Positions 38,101-49,439 of a stretch of 64,000 nt of DNA are shown here, in pieces. A program made the translations under genes and the position numbers. Numbering within the stretch: the stretch's first letter is position 1; each line of letters begins with the position of its first letter. This stretch comes from an uncultured Shewanella sp. (GTDB taxonomy: Bacteria; Pseudomonadota; Gammaproteobacteria; Enterobacterales; Shewanellaceae), in NCBI GenBank assembly GCA_947503555.1, contig CANNEE010000001.1, positions 186,001 through 250,000 of the forward strand, given 5' to 3'. A model generated the notes under the pieces. It was not told where the DNA came from. It searched no databases and saw only the letters and a program-made list of their open reading frames with translations.

Positions 38101-38603
38101 AGGTAATATCGGTCGGCAAAGTGGTTTTTATAAAACTCAATCAGCTCATTGACTTGAGGCATATTGCCTTTAAGCAAGGCTTTGCCTATATCCCCTTCTC
38201 GGCCACCAGAAAGCAAAATAAGGCCTTTATTTTGCTCAACCAACCACTCTTGATCGATTACGACTCTATCGCCAACTTGGCCCCTTAGATAAGCCATACT
38301 GATTAGCTGTGTCAGGCTCTGATAGCCATCATTATCCATGGCAATCACGGTTAGTGAGCAGAACTCATCATCAAATCCTGGCACCTGCATCCAAAAATCG
38401 CTACCGATAATTGGCTTGATACCCGCACCATGGCAACCACCATAGAACTTCACCAGTCCACACAGGTTATTTTGATCTGTTAACGCCACCGCAGGCATGC
38501 CTAGCTCAGTGACTCGAGACAGAATAGGCTTAACCTTAGACACACCATCTGTCATTGAGAAATCACTGTGAAGCCTAAGGTGAACAAAACTAGGAGCGGA
38601 CAT
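35127..38603 (-). CDS. dnaE: DNA polymerase III alpha subunit
   Basis: 1158 residues, normal size. An N-terminal PHP domain ([19 protein letters not shown]) leads to the polymerase core with the catalytic [18 protein letters not shown] acidic motif and [16 protein letters not shown]. Fingers include [12 protein letters not shown] and [19 protein letters not shown] helix-hairpin-helix region ([14 protein letters not shown]), an OB fold ([20 protein letters not shown]) and a C-terminal tau-binding region follow. It is the replicative polymerase. It follows rnhB and precedes tilS in a minus-strand run. Confidence 0.99.
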   Translation of the reverse strand: MSAPSFVHLRLHSDFSMTDGVSKVKPILSRVTELGMPAVALTDQNNLCGLVKFYGGCHGAGIKPIIGSDFWMQVPGFDDEFCSLTVIAMDNDGYQSLTQLISMAYLRGQVGDRVVIDQEWLVEQNKGLILLSGGREGDIGKALLKGNMPQVNELIEFYKNHFADRYYLELLRTGRQDEERYLHMAVELATEQDLPVVATNQVVFLQPEDFDCHEIRVAIHDGFTLADPRRPKKYSEQQYLRSQEEMCELFADIPEAIENTIEIAKRCNVTVRLGEYFLPNFPTGDLSIEDFLVDVSRKGLEERLEFLFPDEQERAKRRGEYDERLDVELNVINQMGFPGYFLIVMEFIQWGKDNAIPVGPGRGSGAGSLVAYALKITDLDPLEFDLLFERFLNPERVSMPDFDVDFCMDRRDEVIDHVADLYGRDAVSQIITFGTMAAKAVIRDVGRVLGHPYGFVDRISKLVPPEPGMTLAKAFDAEPALQESYDGDEEVKDLIDMCRKLEGVTRNAGKHAGGVVIAPTKITDFSPLYCDAEGLNPVTQFDKNDVETAGLVKFDFLGLRTLTIVDWALEMVNRVQRQKGLPDVDIAAIPLDDPASFKVLQRYETTAVFQLESRGMKDLIKRLQPDCFEDMIALVALFRPGPLQSGMVDNFIERKHGREEVSYPDSQYQHESLKPLLEPTYGIILYQEQVMQIAQVLAGYTLGGADMLRRAMGKKKPEEMAKQRGTFKEGAINNGVDGELSMKIFDLVEKFAGYGFNKSHSAAYALVSYQTLWLKTHYPAQFMAAVMSADMDNTDKIVTLVDECERMGLPLIPPDVNKGLFKFTVDDDLNIVYGIGAIKGVGEGPVDAILEARKDGPFKDLFDFCARVDLKKLNKRVIEKLIAAGAMDSLGPHRASMTATLPEAISAAAQHAKAEAIGQHDMFGLLNDDPEDSKQQFVECTPWPDKIWLEGERETLGLYLTGHPINQYLKELKQYASARLKDIHPTGRGQTVKAAGLVVGTRVMLTKRGAKMGLVTLDDKSGRLEVMLFTEAFEKFNHLLEKDRILICEGEVSVDDFSGGNRMTARNIIDIGEARSHFAQAVELDVAAEVVNSAWLDGLQQALEPWRGGAVPVVINYKQQQAKGQFRLGEQWRVNPTDELMLSLESMLGSDKVRILFN

Positions 38604-38706
38604 AATAAATCGATTCTAAATCAGGGATCAAAATGACAGCCAGATTAACAAAATCTGGCTAAGTCAGCGAGAAGATTTCACTACTCATTCAAGGATGCAT
38701 GAGCAA

Positions 38707-39324
38707 CTAACAATGATCAACATAAGCTGCAACAGGCCTAAAGCTCTTTCTATGCTCTTCGACTATGCCATATTGCGCAAGAGCTTCGAAATGTGCTTTA
38801 GTTGGGTAGCCTTTATGCTTAGCAAAACCATATTCTGGATACTTTGCATCTAGCTCTGCCATCTCTCTATCTCGAGTCACCTTGGCAATAATAGACGCTG
38901 CGCTAATCGCTTCGATTAAGCCATCACCTTTGACTATAGCGTGGGCTGGATGGCCAAAATCAGGGGTGCGATTACCATCTACCAGCACGAGTGTTGGCAC
39001 TACCGATAATCCCTGCACCGCACGCTGCATCGCTAGCATGGTGGCATGCAAAATATTGAGCTCATCAATCTCCTTCGGCGATGCTCGGCCAACCGCATAA
39101 CATAGCGCCTTATCACAGATCTCACTATAAAGGGCATCACGACGCTTCTCAGAAAGCTTTTTCGAGTCGTTTAAACCAGCGATAGGATTATTAGGATCCA
39201 GTATTACCGCCGCAGTCACCACATCGCCAACCAAGGGGCCACGTCCGACTTCATCGACGCCAGCATAATGACCTTGGCATAGCTCAGCTATTTGCTGTTC
39301 GGTAATATTTTTAATGGTTGCCAT
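38707..39324 (-). CDS. rnhB: Ribonuclease HII
   Basis: 205 residues. The catalytic motif [20 protein letters not shown] supplies the D-E-G-R residues, and [10 protein letters not shown] plus [20 protein letters not shown] the other acidic residues. It removes RNA from DNA hybrids and single misincorporated ribonucleotides. It sits between lpxB and dnaE as in E. coli. A terminator-like hairpin precedes it, so at least part of its transcription may start after lpxB. Confidence 0.98.
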   Translation of the reverse strand: MATIKNITEQQIAELCQGHYAGVDEVGRGPLVGDVVTAAVILDPNNPIAGLNDSKKLSEKRRDALYSEICDKALCYAVGRASPKEIDELNILHATMLAMQRAVQGLSVVPTLVLVDGNRTPDFGHPAHAIVKGDGLIEAISAASIIAKVTRDREMAELDAKYPEYGFAKHKGYPTKAHFEALAQYGIVEEHRKSFRPVAAYVDHC

Positions 39325-39340
39325 AACGACCTCTTTATAA

Positions 39341-39373
39341 AAACAAAAGGCCCCAATACCAGAGTGGGGCCTT
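39341..39373 (-). terminator. Intrinsic terminator or attenuator between lpxB and rnhB
   Basis: AAGGCCCCA / TGGGGCCTT stem with a 9-base loop, followed on the minus strand by TTGTTTTT. It would split the lpx cluster from rnhB-dnaE unless read through. Confidence 0.75.
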
Positions 39374-39392
39374 AATCAATATCAATGACATA

Positions 39393-40535
39393 CTAATTCA
39401 GCAAGGCACACACAGCATCGGCGCTACGCTCACTGGCATTTTGCTTAAGTTGGTGATGTATCTCAGTGAAAACTTGTTCAAGTTCACTAAAATCTTGATT
39501 GAGCATAATGCCAACCTGTTCTGCAATCTTCTCAGGAGTGCAATCGGCTTGAATAAGCTCAGGAATAATAGGCTTAGATGCCAACAGATTAGGTAATGAG
39601 TAATGCTCTATCTGCATCATGCCCTTGGCGATTTTATAGGTCAGCGGACTGACTCGATAGGCCACCACCATAGGACGTTTAACCAACATCGCCTCTAATG
39701 TCGCCGTACCTGAGGCAAGTAGAATCGCATCACTGGCAGCCATCACATCCCGAGACTGACCTTCTACTAGATGAATTTCTAAATCCGGGGCAAACTCTTT
39801 TAAAGCCTGTTCAAACTGCTCTTTGCGCTTTTGATTCACCAAGGGGGTAACAAAACGAATATCGGGAAACTGCATTTTAATCAGCGTTGCCGCCTTTACA
39901 AAAGGCTCTGCTAACTGCTTAAGCTCACCGCCACGAGAACCGGGTAATATTGCAAGATACTCACAATCGCTGTCGAGCCCTAAACGCGCTCTGGCTTGCT
40001 GCTTATCCGATACTAGAGGAATATCATCGGCAAGGGTATGACCCACAAAAGTACAAGGCACTTGATGTTTATCATAAAAAGCCTTTTCAAAAGGCAATAG
40101 CGACAACACCATATTAGTCGCCTTCGCGATCTTAAAGATGCGCTTAGGGCGCCAAGCCCAAACTGAAGGGCTGACATAATGTACTGTTTTAATCCCTTTA
40201 GCTTTAAGCTTTAGCTCAAGGCCAATATTAAAATCAGGCGCATCGATACCAATGAAGCAATCAGGCTTTAGCTGGGTAATTTGCTCTATCAAAGAAGCTC
40301 TGACTTTTAACAACCTAGGTAAACGCCCTAGCACTTCGACAATCCCCATTACAGCCAACTCTTCCATGGCAAATAAGGACTCAAAGCCAAGCGCTTGCAT
40401 TTTGGGGCCACCGATGCCGACGAATCTGGCATTCGGATAACGTGACTTTAGGGATTGAATTAAACCTGCACCTAAAATATCGCCGGAGATTTCTCCGGCG
40501 ACCATGGCAAAGATTTTAGTTTGGTTTTCGCTCAT
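39393..40535 (-). CDS. lpxB: Lipid-A-disaccharide synthase
   Basis: 380 residues of GT-B family GT19. Landmarks are [68 protein letters not shown], the LLPFEKAFY segment and [17 protein letters not shown]. It joins UDP-diacylglucosamine and lipid X to make the tetraacyl disaccharide of lipid A, at the inner membrane. It follows lpxA by 31 bp in the same operon. Confidence 0.98.
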   Translation of the reverse strand: MSENQTKIFAMVAGEISGDILGAGLIQSLKSRYPNARFVGIGGPKMQALGFESLFAMEELAVMGIVEVLGRLPRLLKVRASLIEQITQLKPDCFIGIDAPDFNIGLELKLKAKGIKTVHYVSPSVWAWRPKRIFKIAKATNMVLSLLPFEKAFYDKHQVPCTFVGHTLADDIPLVSDKQQARARLGLDSDCEYLAILPGSRGGELKQLAEPFVKAATLIKMQFPDIRFVTPLVNQKRKEQFEQALKEFAPDLEIHLVEGQSRDVMAASDAILLASGTATLEAMLVKRPMVVAYRVSPLTYKIAKGMMQIEHYSLPNLLASKPIIPELIQADCTPEKIAEQVGIMLNQDFSELEQVFTEIHHQLKQNASERSADAVCALLN

Positions 40536-40566
40536 AAAATCTTATTCACTACTTATACAATGACAA

Positions 40567-41337
40567 CTAGCGAATAATGCCGCGACTTGAGCTTCTAACA
40601 AACTCAACAAGCATACGCACTTGCTCATTATTCTGTGCTTCTTCAGCCAAGGCTTCAATGGCCTCATCCGCTGTTAAACCATTGCGATATAGCACTTTAT
40701 AAGCACGACGGACAGCAAGCTGAGTCTCTTTATCGAAACCACGACGCTTAAGACCTTCGATATTAAGGCCTCGTGGAATAGCCGATTGGCCCGAAGCCAT
40801 CACAAAGGGGGGGACGTCTTGTAGCACAAGGGATGCGCCAGCAGTAAAGGCATGGGCACCGATATGCACAAACTGATGCACGCCGGTTTGTCCACCTAGA
40901 ATCGCCCAGTCACCCACATGGACGTGACCTGCAATAGATGCGTTGTTCGCCATAATAATGTTGTCGCCAAGCACACAGTCATGAGCAATATGAACATAGG
41001 CCATCAACAGGTTATTTGACCCTATAATGGTTTCGCCTTTATCTTGCACTGTGCCACGGTGAATAGTCACCGATTCGCGAATCACATTATTGTCACCTAT
41101 CACCAAAGTGGTTGGCTCGCCAGCGTACTTTTTATCCTGACAGTCTTCGCCCACTGAAGCGAACTGGAAAATTTTGTTACCTTTTCCAATCTTAGTCGGA
41201 CCTTTTACCACCACATGGGAGCTAATCCAACAATCATCACCGACTTCGACATCGGCACCGATATAGGTCCAAGGGCCTATGGTAACGTTATTGCCAATTT
41301 TGGCATCTGGATGAACAAACGCTAATTTATCTATCAC
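40567..41337 (-). CDS. lpxA: UDP-N-acetylglucosamine acyltransferase
   Basis: 256 residues of left-handed beta-helix with hexapeptide repeats. The catalytic His is within [20 protein letters not shown], and [15 protein letters not shown] and [20 protein letters not shown] match the acyl and sugar sites. It starts lipid A synthesis by adding a hydroxyacyl chain from ACP. Its start overlaps the fabZ stop by four bases, so the two are coupled. Ends RGIIR as in related enzymes. Confidence 0.98.
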   Translation of the reverse strand: MIDKLAFVHPDAKIGNNVTIGPWTYIGADVEVGDDCWISSHVVVKGPTKIGKGNKIFQFASVGEDCQDKKYAGEPTTLVIGDNNVIRESVTIHRGTVQDKGETIIGSNNLLMAYVHIAHDCVLGDNIIMANNASIAGHVHVGDWAILGGQTGVHQFVHIGAHAFTAGASLVLQDVPPFVMASGQSAIPRGLNIEGLKRRGFDKETQLAVRRAYKVLYRNGLTADEAIEALAEEAQNNEQVRMLVEFVRSSSRGIIR

Positions 41338-41795
41338 TTATTGATCTCTCTGCGCGCGCACATAATTTCGGCGGAACATACCAATTCACCATCCACTTTG
41401 GCTTCGCCAGTAAACACGCCAATCCCGCGGCGCTCACGTATCATCTTCACTTCAAAATGCACCTGATCTCCTGGCTCAACTACTCGCTTAAAACGCGCTT
41501 TATCAATACCAGCGAAATAGTAAAGTACATCAGGCGATGGCTCAGTGCTCATTGTCTTAAATGCCAATAAGCCTGTCGCCTGCGCCATGGCTTCAAGGAT
41601 CAGCACTCCTGGCATCACAGGTTGTACAGGAAAGTGACCTTGGAAAAATGGCTCATTAATGGTGACATTCTTAATCGCATGTAAAGACTCACCCGGAGTG
41701 TAGTCCAATACTCGGTCGACTAAAAGAAATGGATATCTATGGGGTAGATATTTTAGTATCTCTTTAATATCCATCGTATTTAATTCATTTGACAC
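41334..41795 (-). CDS. fabZ: (3R)-hydroxyacyl-ACP dehydratase
   Basis: 153 residues of hot-dog fold. The [14 protein letters not shown] motif and [23 protein letters not shown] carry the catalytic His and Glu. The start used is GTG at 41795, with AGGAAA upstream; an in-frame ATG seven codons later lacks a site. It dehydrates hydroxyacyl-ACP and competes with lpxA for the same precursor, which explains its position among the lpx genes. Confidence 0.98.
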   Translation of the reverse strand: MSNELNTMDIKEILKYLPHRYPFLLVDRVLDYTPGESLHAIKNVTINEPFFQGHFPVQPVMPGVLILEAMAQATGLLAFKTMSTEPSPDVLYYFAGIDKARFKRVVEPGDQVHFEVKMIRERRGIGVFTGEAKVDGELVCSAEIMCARREINK

Positions 41796-41832
41796 TTACT
41801 AATTTCCTCTCATTGCTTTACAAGCAACTACT

Positions 41833-42852
41833 TCAAGATTTAAGTTGTTTTTCAAGGCTCTTAACACGACCAAAAAGATCATCAAGCTGGCGTAAACGCA
41901 CTGTATTTTTACGCCAGAGCTTATTATCTGTCGCTACCGTCGCCGAAGAGTACACACCCTTCTCACGAATAATGCTAGTGATATTAGTGCTGCCAGTAAT
42001 CTGAGTCCCATCGGCAATACTTAAATGGCCTGATATGGCACAGTTGCCACCGATAATACAGTATTTACCTATGGTAACACTACCAGCTATAGTGGTACTG
42101 CCCGCAATTGCGGTATTGGCGCCGATGACGTCGTTATGGGCAATCTGTACTTGGTTATCGATAATCACGCCATCGTGAATCTCAGTATGTCCTAACGCAC
42201 CTCGGTCAATTGTGGTGCTAGCACCGATTTCAACATTATTACCAATACGAACACCGCCAGTTTGTGGGATCTTAACCCACTGACCACGCTCATTGGCATA
42301 GCCAAAGCCATCGGAGCCAATCACAGTACCTGAATGAATGATACAGTCTTGACCTAGGTGAACATCATGGTACAAAGTCACATTGGCCCAAAGGCGAGTA
42401 CCACTGCCAATAATAGAGTCTTGCCCGATGACAGTACCAGCGCCTACTTGAACATTATCGCCCAAAATCACATTCTTACCGATAACGGCGTTGGCAGCGA
42501 TTGAAACACCATCACCTAACTGGGCACTAGGATCTATACTAGCCGAGCTATGAATAGACTCTGCAGCAGCCGGTGTCGTATCTAACAGCTGAGCGACACG
42601 GGCAAAACCTACATAGGGATCACTCAATACTAGAGCGTTTCCATCATAGTCTTTTGCGTCGGACTCAGACAACAAAACAGCTCCAGCCTGGGTAGACTCG
42701 AGCTGAGAACGATATTTACTATTCGCTAAAAACGAAAGCTGATTTTCATTAGCGCTTTCCAAGGTTGCGACGCTGGAAATTTCCAAATCGCCGCGACCTT
42801 GCACCTTAGCACCAATCAGATCGGCAATCTTATCTAAGGTATAGATTGTCAT
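41833..42852 (-). CDS. lpxD: UDP-3-O-acylglucosamine N-acyltransferase
   Basis: 339 residues. The N-terminal uridine-binding domain (LDKIADLIGAKVQGRGDLEI, LSFLANSKYR) precedes a hexapeptide-repeat beta-helix (LGDGVSIAANAVIGKNVILG, SGTVIGSDGFGYANERGQW, VQIAHNDVIGANTAIAG with catalytic His). A C-terminal helix (RLRQLDDLFGRVKSLEKQLK) follows. It adds the N-linked acyl chain in lipid A synthesis. It starts four bases after ompH stops. Confidence 0.98.
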   Translation of the reverse strand: MTIYTLDKIADLIGAKVQGRGDLEISSVATLESANENQLSFLANSKYRSQLESTQAGAVLLSESDAKDYDGNALVLSDPYVGFARVAQLLDTTPAAAESIHSSASIDPSAQLGDGVSIAANAVIGKNVILGDNVQVGAGTVIGQDSIIGSGTRLWANVTLYHDVHLGQDCIIHSGTVIGSDGFGYANERGQWVKIPQTGGVRIGNNVEIGASTTIDRGALGHTEIHDGVIIDNQVQIAHNDVIGANTAIAGSTTIAGSVTIGKYCIIGGNCAISGHLSIADGTQITGSTNITSIIREKGVYSSATVATDNKLWRKNTVRLRQLDDLFGRVKSLEKQLKS

Positions 42853-42855
42853 AAA

Positions 42856-43362
42856 TTATTGAGCCTTGCTAAGTGCCTCGATAACTTTACCGCTGATATC
42901 TGTAGCTGGCTTAACATAAACCGCAGCACCACGCTGAAGAACAACATCAATCTGCTCTTTTTCTGCAATCGTATTAATAGCACCTTGTACTTTAACTAAC
43001 AGCTTGTTTTGCTCTTCACCTTGGCGACGACGCATATCTTCATCTAGTGCTTTACCCTTAAGCTTAAGCTCAGCATCTAAGCTTTCCATTTTACGTACTA
43101 GCTCAGTTTTTTGCTCTTCTGTCATTAACGCGGCGTCACGTTTTTGCGTCTCAAGCAAACCGCGAAGATCACCCTGGATTTTTTGTACTGCCGCAATACG
43201 ATCACCAAACTCAGATTGCAACTGCTTACCAATTTGCTCTCTTTGAGGAAGCTGTTCAAAAATCGCTTTCATATCAACAACAGCTAGCTTCTCTGCTTGA
43301 GCAGCTAAAGGGGCGCCTAATAAAATGGCAGTCATCAATACACGGTTTAACATCTTTTTCAA
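42856..43362 (-). CDS. skp: OmpH/Skp periplasmic chaperone
   Basis: 168 residues from a TTG at 43362, six bases after AAGGAG. This gives a signal peptide MKKMLNRVLMTAILLGAPLA with cleavage at AQA; an ATG three codons later is possible and the ORF start at 43404 is not supported. The mature protein is a helical hairpin with long charged coiled coils (QLQSEFGDRIAAVQKIQGDL, KMESLDAELKLKGKALDEDM). It forms trimers that hold unfolded outer-membrane proteins for the BAM complex. It stands between bamA and lpxD, as in E. coli. Confidence 0.96.
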   Translation of the reverse strand: MKKMLNRVLMTAILLGAPLAAQAEKLAVVDMKAIFEQLPQREQIGKQLQSEFGDRIAAVQKIQGDLRGLLETQKRDAALMTEEQKTELVRKMESLDAELKLKGKALDEDMRRRQGEEQNKLLVKVQGAINTIAEKEQIDVVLQRGAAVYVKPATDISGKVIEALSKAQ

Positions 43363-43407
43363 AATACACTCCTTTACATTCAGCAAAACTGCCGAATTAA
43401 ACACAAA

Positions 43408-45891
43408 TTAGAAAGTTTTGCCAATATTGAACGAGAAGATCTCTGTCTGATCGCCCACATATTCCTTAATTGGCCAGGCTAGGTTAAATACCATAGGCCC
43501 CATAGGTGACAACCATTGTACACTTAAGCCTGTCGAGGCGCGAATACGTGAAGGGTCAGCATAGTCAGCTAGTTCATCAAACTTCGTCTGAGGTAAATAG
43601 CGATAGGAATCGTAATCAAACTCAGTATCCCATACGTTACCTGCATCAACAAATAGACTTGCTCTTAAAGAATTAGCATATGCTTCATCTAAGAAAGGTA
43701 CTGGCACAATCATCTCAGCACTTAGCGTTGCTATTGCATTACCACCCACTGAGCGTCCCGTATTCACATCGATTCTATTTGGATCGCCCGGAATAGTACA
43801 GCCTGCTCCTGAAGATTGTGGTGAGCATGGTTGGGTATCTCGATAGAGGTAGAATGATTTAGGCCCTACAGAGTTTGACTTAAAACCACGCATTGCACTG
43901 CTGCCGCCAGCGTAATAGTTTTCCCAGAATGGCAATATTTGGTCGTTTCCATTATAAGTGCCGTAACCATTACCATATCCAACACGTCCACGAGTCAAGA
44001 ATACAAATTTATGTGCTCTATCAATAGGGAAGTAGAAGTCAGCATTGAAATCGACCTTAAAATATTCCAAGTCTGAACCTGGTATCGTCATCTTACCGTT
44101 AAGACGTTGAGTAGAACCATTGGTTGGGAATGTACCACGGTTAAGGGTGCTTCTTGACCAGCCAGCACTTAACTCAAAATTATTGAAGCTCAAATCGGCA
44201 TTGGGATCACCTGAGTCTCTATAAATATTATAAAAACGCAATGCTTGTTCATAGGACGAAATTTCAGAAATCGTATTATGTCTGAAGGCGATACCACCAT
44301 TAAGGCGATTGTACTCATTAAGAGGAAAACCTGAGTTAACAGCAATACCATAAGAGCTATTTTTATAGCGCTCTAGGTTCGCATCATTTGCATCAAACTC
44401 ACTCCAAAAAATACTTCCACCCAAACTGACACCATCTTTAGTAAAGTAAGGGTCAGTATAAGAAATATTCACGCTCTTCTGATATTTATTGGTATTAATA
44501 TTGATGCCAGCTTGGTTACCAGTACCTAAAAAGTTATTTTGCTGAATACCAAACTGCAAACTTAAGCCAGACCCCGTACCATAACCAATACCAGCATTAA
44601 AAGAGCCTGATGGCTGCTCTTTTACGGTAAAATTAACATCAACTAAGTCGTCCGAGCCCGGCACTTGAACCGTCTCAGTATCAACAGACTCAAAGAAACC
44701 TAAACGATTTAGGTTAGCCTTAGACATCTCAACCTGATCTGAGTTTAACCAAGCCCCTTCCATTTGGCGTAACTTACGACGCAACACTTCATCTTTAGTA
44801 ACAGTATTACCTGTAAAGTTGATATTGCGAACATAAACTCGTTTACCCGGTTTAATGTTGATATTAAGGCTCACTTCCTTAGTTTCATCATCAATTTCAG
44901 GAAAAGTCTTCACTTCGGGATAAGCATAACCAAAACGTCCGAGATATTTGGCATACATCTCTTCGGTAAAGGTTACATCTGCGCCGCTATACATATCACC
45001 CGCTTTGAGGGGCAATATTGCTTCCATCAGCTCTTTGCGGCCCATTAGATCACCGGTTAAGTTGATATCTTTAATCTTATAACGATCACCTTCATCAACA
45101 TTAATTGTGATGTATAAACCTTTACGATCAGGAGTCATGGCAACCTGAGTAGAAGTCACTTCGAAACGAATATAGCCCAGGTTATGATAGAAGTTCTTAA
45201 TTGTTTCTAAATCAGCTTGAAGCATCTGTTTTTGATAACGACGCTGACCAAAGAAATCCCACCAAGCAACAAAGTCTTTTAGCTCTAACATGCCAATTAG
45301 CTCAGCATCACTAAACTCTTTGTTACCTACGATATTGATTTGCTTAATTTCAGCCGCTAAGCCTTCAGTAAAATTAAACCTTAACTCAACTCGATTTCGA
45401 GGAAGGTTAATAATCTGAGCCTCTACCTTAGCACCGTACTTACCAACACCATAATAGAAATCCTGCAAGCCTTTTTCGATACCAGATATCATGGTTCTAT
45501 CAAGGGACTCACCCTCTTTAACACCCGAGTTATCTAGGCTTTCTTGAAGCTGTTCATCCTTGATGTCCTTATTACCTTCAAAGGTAATAGAACTAATAGT
45601 AGGTCGCTCTTTTACTCTTACTATGAGTACACCAGAATCTTGGCTGATACTGATATTTTCAAAGTTATTTGATGCATACAGGCTTTTAATGGCCTGCTGA
45701 AGCTTAACTTGGTCAACGTCATCACCAACCTTAATAGGTAAATTTAGCAGAGCAGCACCAAGCGCAACACGCTGTAATCCTTCTACTTGAATATCGGTCA
45801 CTTCAAAAGGCTGAAAGGTTTCCGCCCAACCATTCCCTGAAAAAGACGCACCGACTACTATCATCGAGGCAAAAAGTTTATTCAATCTCAT
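43408..45891 (-). CDS. bamA: Outer-membrane protein assembly factor BamA
   Basis: 827 residues. A signal peptide ending GNGWA is followed by five POTRA domains (FEVTDIQVEGLQRVALGAAL; ISSITFEGNKDIKDEQLQES; IKQINIVGNKEFSDAELIG; YKIKDINLTGDLMGRKELME; VYVRNINFTGNTVTKDEVLR). A 16-strand barrel carries the lid loop GYGNGYGTYNGND and NYYAGGSSAMRGFKSNSVGP (the VRGF/Y-type motif reads MRGF). The C-terminal residue is Phe, the outer-membrane targeting signature. It inserts beta-barrel proteins into the outer membrane. Confidence 0.98.
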   Translation of the reverse strand: MRLNKLFASMIVVGASFSGNGWAETFQPFEVTDIQVEGLQRVALGAALLNLPIKVGDDVDQVKLQQAIKSLYASNNFENISISQDSGVLIVRVKERPTISSITFEGNKDIKDEQLQESLDNSGVKEGESLDRTMISGIEKGLQDFYYGVGKYGAKVEAQIINLPRNRVELRFNFTEGLAAEIKQINIVGNKEFSDAELIGMLELKDFVAWWDFFGQRRYQKQMLQADLETIKNFYHNLGYIRFEVTSTQVAMTPDRKGLYITINVDEGDRYKIKDINLTGDLMGRKELMEAILPLKAGDMYSGADVTFTEEMYAKYLGRFGYAYPEVKTFPEIDDETKEVSLNINIKPGKRVYVRNINFTGNTVTKDEVLRRKLRQMEGAWLNSDQVEMSKANLNRLGFFESVDTETVQVPGSDDLVDVNFTVKEQPSGSFNAGIGYGTGSGLSLQFGIQQNNFLGTGNQAGININTNKYQKSVNISYTDPYFTKDGVSLGGSIFWSEFDANDANLERYKNSSYGIAVNSGFPLNEYNRLNGGIAFRHNTISEISSYEQALRFYNIYRDSGDPNADLSFNNFELSAGWSRSTLNRGTFPTNGSTQRLNGKMTIPGSDLEYFKVDFNADFYFPIDRAHKFVFLTRGRVGYGNGYGTYNGNDQILPFWENYYAGGSSAMRGFKSNSVGPKSFYLYRDTQPCSPQSSGAGCTIPGDPNRIDVNTGRSVGGNAIATLSAEMIVPVPFLDEAYANSLRASLFVDAGNVWDTEFDYDSYRYLPQTKFDELADYADPSRIRASTGLSVQWLSPMGPMVFNLAWPIKEYVGDQTEIFSFNIGKTF

Positions 45892-45922
45892 AGAGCGCTT
45901 CTAATTATTTGGCTATTCCTGC

Positions 45923-47293
45923 TCAGAGTCGGGAAAAATCATTAAAAAGCGCAATGCTCATCATGACAAGCAGCAAAGCTGCCCCAAACCTGAATCCAAT
46001 TTCCTGCACCTTTTCTGGTACAGCTCTACCTGTTACTACCTCAACGAGGTAATACATTAAATGCCCCCCATCTAGTATCGGTAAAGGTAATAAATTGATA
46101 ATACCTAAATTGACACTAATTAATGCGAGGAATGATAAAAAGGCAACAAAGCTATAGGCCGCACTATTTCCCGCACCTTGTGCAATAGAAATAGGACCAC
46201 TTAAATTCTTTACCGACACATCACCGGTAAATAATTTGCCGATCATTTTTAAACTAACACTGGTTAACTGCCAAGTCTTATCGACTGCAGCAAAAAATGC
46301 TTCACCAAAGCCATATTCTAACCTTAACTGCATATTTTCAGGCCAAGGATTCGGCGTTGGGCTCACCCCAATGACTCCAATAGTTTTTCCATTGCCCTGA
46401 GATACAGCTTTAGGCACCAAGCTTATGGCTATTTGCTCCCCTTGGCGTCTAACAACCAAATCTAGAGGCTTATTGGCCGAAGCTTGAATCACCTTAACTA
46501 AAGCTGACCAATCGGTAAACGGTTCACCATTCACCGCAACCACTGTATCCCCTTCTTTCGCCCCAGCTAATGCTGCCGCGCCATCTTGAGACACCATGGA
46601 AAAAGTCGGAACAATTTCGGGGCGATAAATATCGAGTCCAAGGGCTGTAATAGCAGACTCTTTTTCAGGATCAAATTGCCATTGACGAGTATCCAGCTTA
46701 ACCTTAAGGCCATTTAAATAACCTTCTATAGGTGCATCAACAGGCACTAAAGTCAATTCAATTTCATCTTCCCCAATATGACTGACTATGGCTAAATTAG
46801 TTTCTTCCCAATTTCTGACCACTTGGCCAGAAACCTTACTTATCTTTGTTGGTTGCTGAACAGAAATCGCTGCAGCAGGGGTATTTGGCAATGTTCCTTC
46901 AATAACAGGTTTAATTGCTGGAACACCAATTAAATACATTAAATAAAGAGCAAATATTGCAAAGATAAAGTTCGCTAGAGGACCTGCTGCCACTACAGCA
47001 ATGCGCTGCCATACACTCTTACGGTTAAACGCTTGAGATAGCAGATGCTCTGGTACGTCGTCAACCCTTTCATCAAGCATTTTGACATAACCACCAAGCG
47101 GTATCATTGCCACTACATATTCAGTGCCGTCGTTGCCCACTTTTTTCCACAATGGCTTACCAAAGCCAATGGAAAAGCGCTCAACTTTCACTCCACAACG
47201 ACGTGCCACATAAAAGTGACCATACTCATGGGCAGCAACCAGAATACTCAGTGCGACAACAAAGGAACCAAAGTTCCATAAAAACTCTATCAT
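45923..47293 (-). CDS. rseP: RseP site-2 protease, sigma-E regulator
   Basis: 456 residues, four TM helices. The zinc motif HEYGH (residues 22-26) lies in helix 1 and the conserved LPLPILDGGHLMYYLVE motif in helix 3. Between them are two periplasmic PDZ-like domains (KEGDTVVAVNGEPFTDWSAL is clear). It cleaves the anti-sigma factor RseA inside the membrane to release sigma-E. It precedes bamA, 31 bp apart, so the envelope-stress protease and its main client pathway are in one run. Confidence 0.97.
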   Translation of the reverse strand: MIEFLWNFGSFVVALSILVAAHEYGHFYVARRCGVKVERFSIGFGKPLWKKVGNDGTEYVVAMIPLGGYVKMLDERVDDVPEHLLSQAFNRKSVWQRIAVVAAGPLANFIFAIFALYLMYLIGVPAIKPVIEGTLPNTPAAAISVQQPTKISKVSGQVVRNWEETNLAIVSHIGEDEIELTLVPVDAPIEGYLNGLKVKLDTRQWQFDPEKESAITALGLDIYRPEIVPTFSMVSQDGAAALAGAKEGDTVVAVNGEPFTDWSALVKVIQASANKPLDLVVRRQGEQIAISLVPKAVSQGNGKTIGVIGVSPTPNPWPENMQLRLEYGFGEAFFAAVDKTWQLTSVSLKMIGKLFTGDVSVKNLSGPISIAQGAGNSAAYSFVAFLSFLALISVNLGIINLLPLPILDGGHLMYYLVEVVTGRAVPEKVQEIGFRFGAALLLVMMSIALFNDFSRL

Positions 47294-47338
47294 TCCACTC
47301 CCTAGTGGTAATTTACAAACTAGTCTTCAATGATAACA

Positions 47339-48535
47339 TTAGTTTAGTGCGAGCTTAACAACAGCTTCTTCAGCATAGCTACGAGCTTGATTATCTAACG
47401 CTAAAATATCCTCAACATTTGAAAGGTGGCGAGATGATAATCGGCTAAGACCTTGCTCATTTACTTTAGCAATATCAGTGAATCTTATTTTACCTTTTAA
47501 AAAGGCATCGACTGCAATCTCGTTACTCGCATTAAGCACCGTTGTTGCTTCCTGCCCTTGCTGGCAAGCTTCAATAGCTAAGGCCAAACAAGGAAAACGT
47601 TCAAAATCAGGTTCACAAAAGCTTAATTGTCCGACTTTGAAAAAGTCTAAAGGTTCAACTCTAGATGAAATTCGTTGCGGATAGGACATACAATGAGCAA
47701 TAGGCGTGCGCATGTCTGGGTTACCCATCTGAGCTAATACAGAACCATCGATATACTGCACCATAGAATGAATAACGCTTTGGGGGTGAATTACCACCTT
47801 TAGCTGTTCAGGCTGAGTATTAAACAACCATCGCGCTTCAATATACTCAAGTCCCTTATTCATCATGGTGGCGGAATCAACAGAAATCTTTGGTCCCATA
47901 GACCAATTAGGATGATTACAAGCTTGTTCAGGCGTCATCTTCGACAATGAGCTTAAGTCACTGTTTAAGAACGGCCCACCAGAGCCCGTTAGTAAAATAT
48001 GAGAAATTCCGTTAGCCGATAAATCACAATGTCCTAGGTGAGTTTGTACTTGCTCAGGCAAACACTGAAAAATCGCATTATGCTCACTGTCGACAGGTAG
48101 AAGTATTGCATTCGCTTCTTTGGCGGCCGACATAAATAGCTCACCCGACATCACCAAGGCTTCTTTGTTGGCAAGCAGAACCCTCTTCCCGGCTCGTACG
48201 GCTGCAAGCGTCGGCATCAAGCCTGCTGCACCCACGATAGCAGCCATGACAGTGTCGACTTCAAATGAGGTCACTAAATCAAGCAATGCTTGCTCGCCAG
48301 TAGACACTTGAATATTTGACTGAGCAGGTAAACTATCGATGAGTATTTTGGCGGCATTGTTATCCACCATATGCACATAACTAGGTTGGTGAACTTGGCA
48401 TAATTCCAACATCTTCTCGACGTTAGAGTGGGCAACTAGCGCATAAGCCTTAAATTGGTTAGGGTTTGCTGAAATAACAGATAGCGTACTGGCACCAATC
48501 GACCCAGTGGCCCCCAAAATCACCATGTTTTGCAT
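47339..48535 (-). CDS. dxr: 1-deoxy-D-xylulose 5-phosphate reductoisomerase
   Basis: 398 residues. The N-terminal NADPH fold [17 protein letters not shown] is followed by [16 protein letters not shown] and [14 protein letters not shown] (metal and substrate residues). The catalytic loop GSGGPF and [20 protein letters not shown] also match. It makes methylerythritol 4-phosphate, the committed step of the MEP isoprenoid pathway. Its product ultimately feeds UppS two genes upstream. The ATG overlaps the cdsA end region, four bases apart. Confidence 0.98.
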   Translation of the reverse strand: MQNMVILGATGSIGASTLSVISANPNQFKAYALVAHSNVEKMLELCQVHQPSYVHMVDNNAAKILIDSLPAQSNIQVSTGEQALLDLVTSFEVDTVMAAIVGAAGLMPTLAAVRAGKRVLLANKEALVMSGELFMSAAKEANAILLPVDSEHNAIFQCLPEQVQTHLGHCDLSANGISHILLTGSGGPFLNSDLSSLSKMTPEQACNHPNWSMGPKISVDSATMMNKGLEYIEARWLFNTQPEQLKVVIHPQSVIHSMVQYIDGSVLAQMGNPDMRTPIAHCMSYPQRISSRVEPLDFFKVGQLSFCEPDFERFPCLALAIEACQQGQEATTVLNASNEIAVDAFLKGKIRFTDIAKVNEQGLSRLSSRHLSNVEDILALDNQARSYAEEAVVKLALN

Positions 48536-48539
48536 TAGC

Positions 48540-49397
48540 TTACATCCAGAAAGTGATATAAATAAGAGTAAATACAGGTAACGCTGCGGTTAAGCTGTCG
48601 ATTCTATCAAGCACACCACCATGACCAGGCAAAATGTTACCCGAATCTTTTATCTTGGCTACGCGCTTAAACATACTCTCAGACAAATCTCCAAGGGCTG
48701 AAGCCAATGCCGTAAACAAGGTTACACCTATCACTAAGCCTAACTCTTGTTCAGGTGACATCTGCATAACAGCGACAACAACCAACATAGTGGTCAACAA
48801 ACCACCTAACAAACCTTCTATGGTTTTAGCAGGACTCACATTAGGCATCAATTTAGTACGCCCCAATGCCCGGCCAGCAAAATAAGCTCCAGAATCGGTA
48901 GCCCATACTACAAGCATAACCAAAAATACCAACATACCACCGAAATAAGGATCATTAGTCGTACTTAAGGCCTTTAGCGCAATAAGAGAGGTAAAACAAG
49001 GTAATAATGTTAGCTGGCCAAACATGGACTTAAGCATAGGGCTTTTTTGCCAAAATCCAGCACTTTTGGGAAATGAGAACACCATTAATAGTGATACGGC
49101 CCACCACAGTGCGCCTACAGAGATAACACCCATATAAATGGGGTGGATTTGTCCCCTAAACCAAATACTATCAGTCGGAACTAACCAATTTAAACCAGCA
49201 AGCAGCAAACCTATAGTCACAGTGAAGCTCCACTGGGTGACTTGACACTGGGAGTCGATGATTTTGCCCCACTCTTTTGCGGCGATAAGAAATACGGCGA
49301 CGAGAGCCCAAGAGAAATATTCAACGGGAAGTAAAAAAATGGCCCCCAAAACTAATGGAACAAGCCAAAGCACTGTTATTATTCGTTGTTTTAACAA
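48540..49397 (-). CDS. cdsA: Phosphatidate cytidylyltransferase
   Basis: 285 residues, about eight TM helices, ending in the family signature [20 protein letters not shown] and [17 protein letters not shown]. It makes CDP-diacylglycerol, the precursor of all phospholipids. The start read is TTG at 49397, with AAGGAAAG upstream. Located in the inner membrane. Follows uppS by 42 bp. Confidence 0.97.
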   Translation of the reverse strand: MLKQRIITVLWLVPLVLGAIFLLPVEYFSWALVAVFLIAAKEWGKIIDSQCQVTQWSFTVTIGLLLAGLNWLVPTDSIWFRGQIHPIYMGVISVGALWWAVSLLMVFSFPKSAGFWQKSPMLKSMFGQLTLLPCFTSLIALKALSTTNDPYFGGMLVFLVMLVVWATDSGAYFAGRALGRTKLMPNVSPAKTIEGLLGGLLTTMLVVVAVMQMSPEQELGLVIGVTLFTALASALGDLSESMFKRVAKIKDSGNILPGHGGVLDRIDSLTAALPVFTLIYITFWM

Positions 49398-49439
49398 AAA
49401 ACTTTCCTTAAGTATCTAATCCATACTTTAGTTATTATA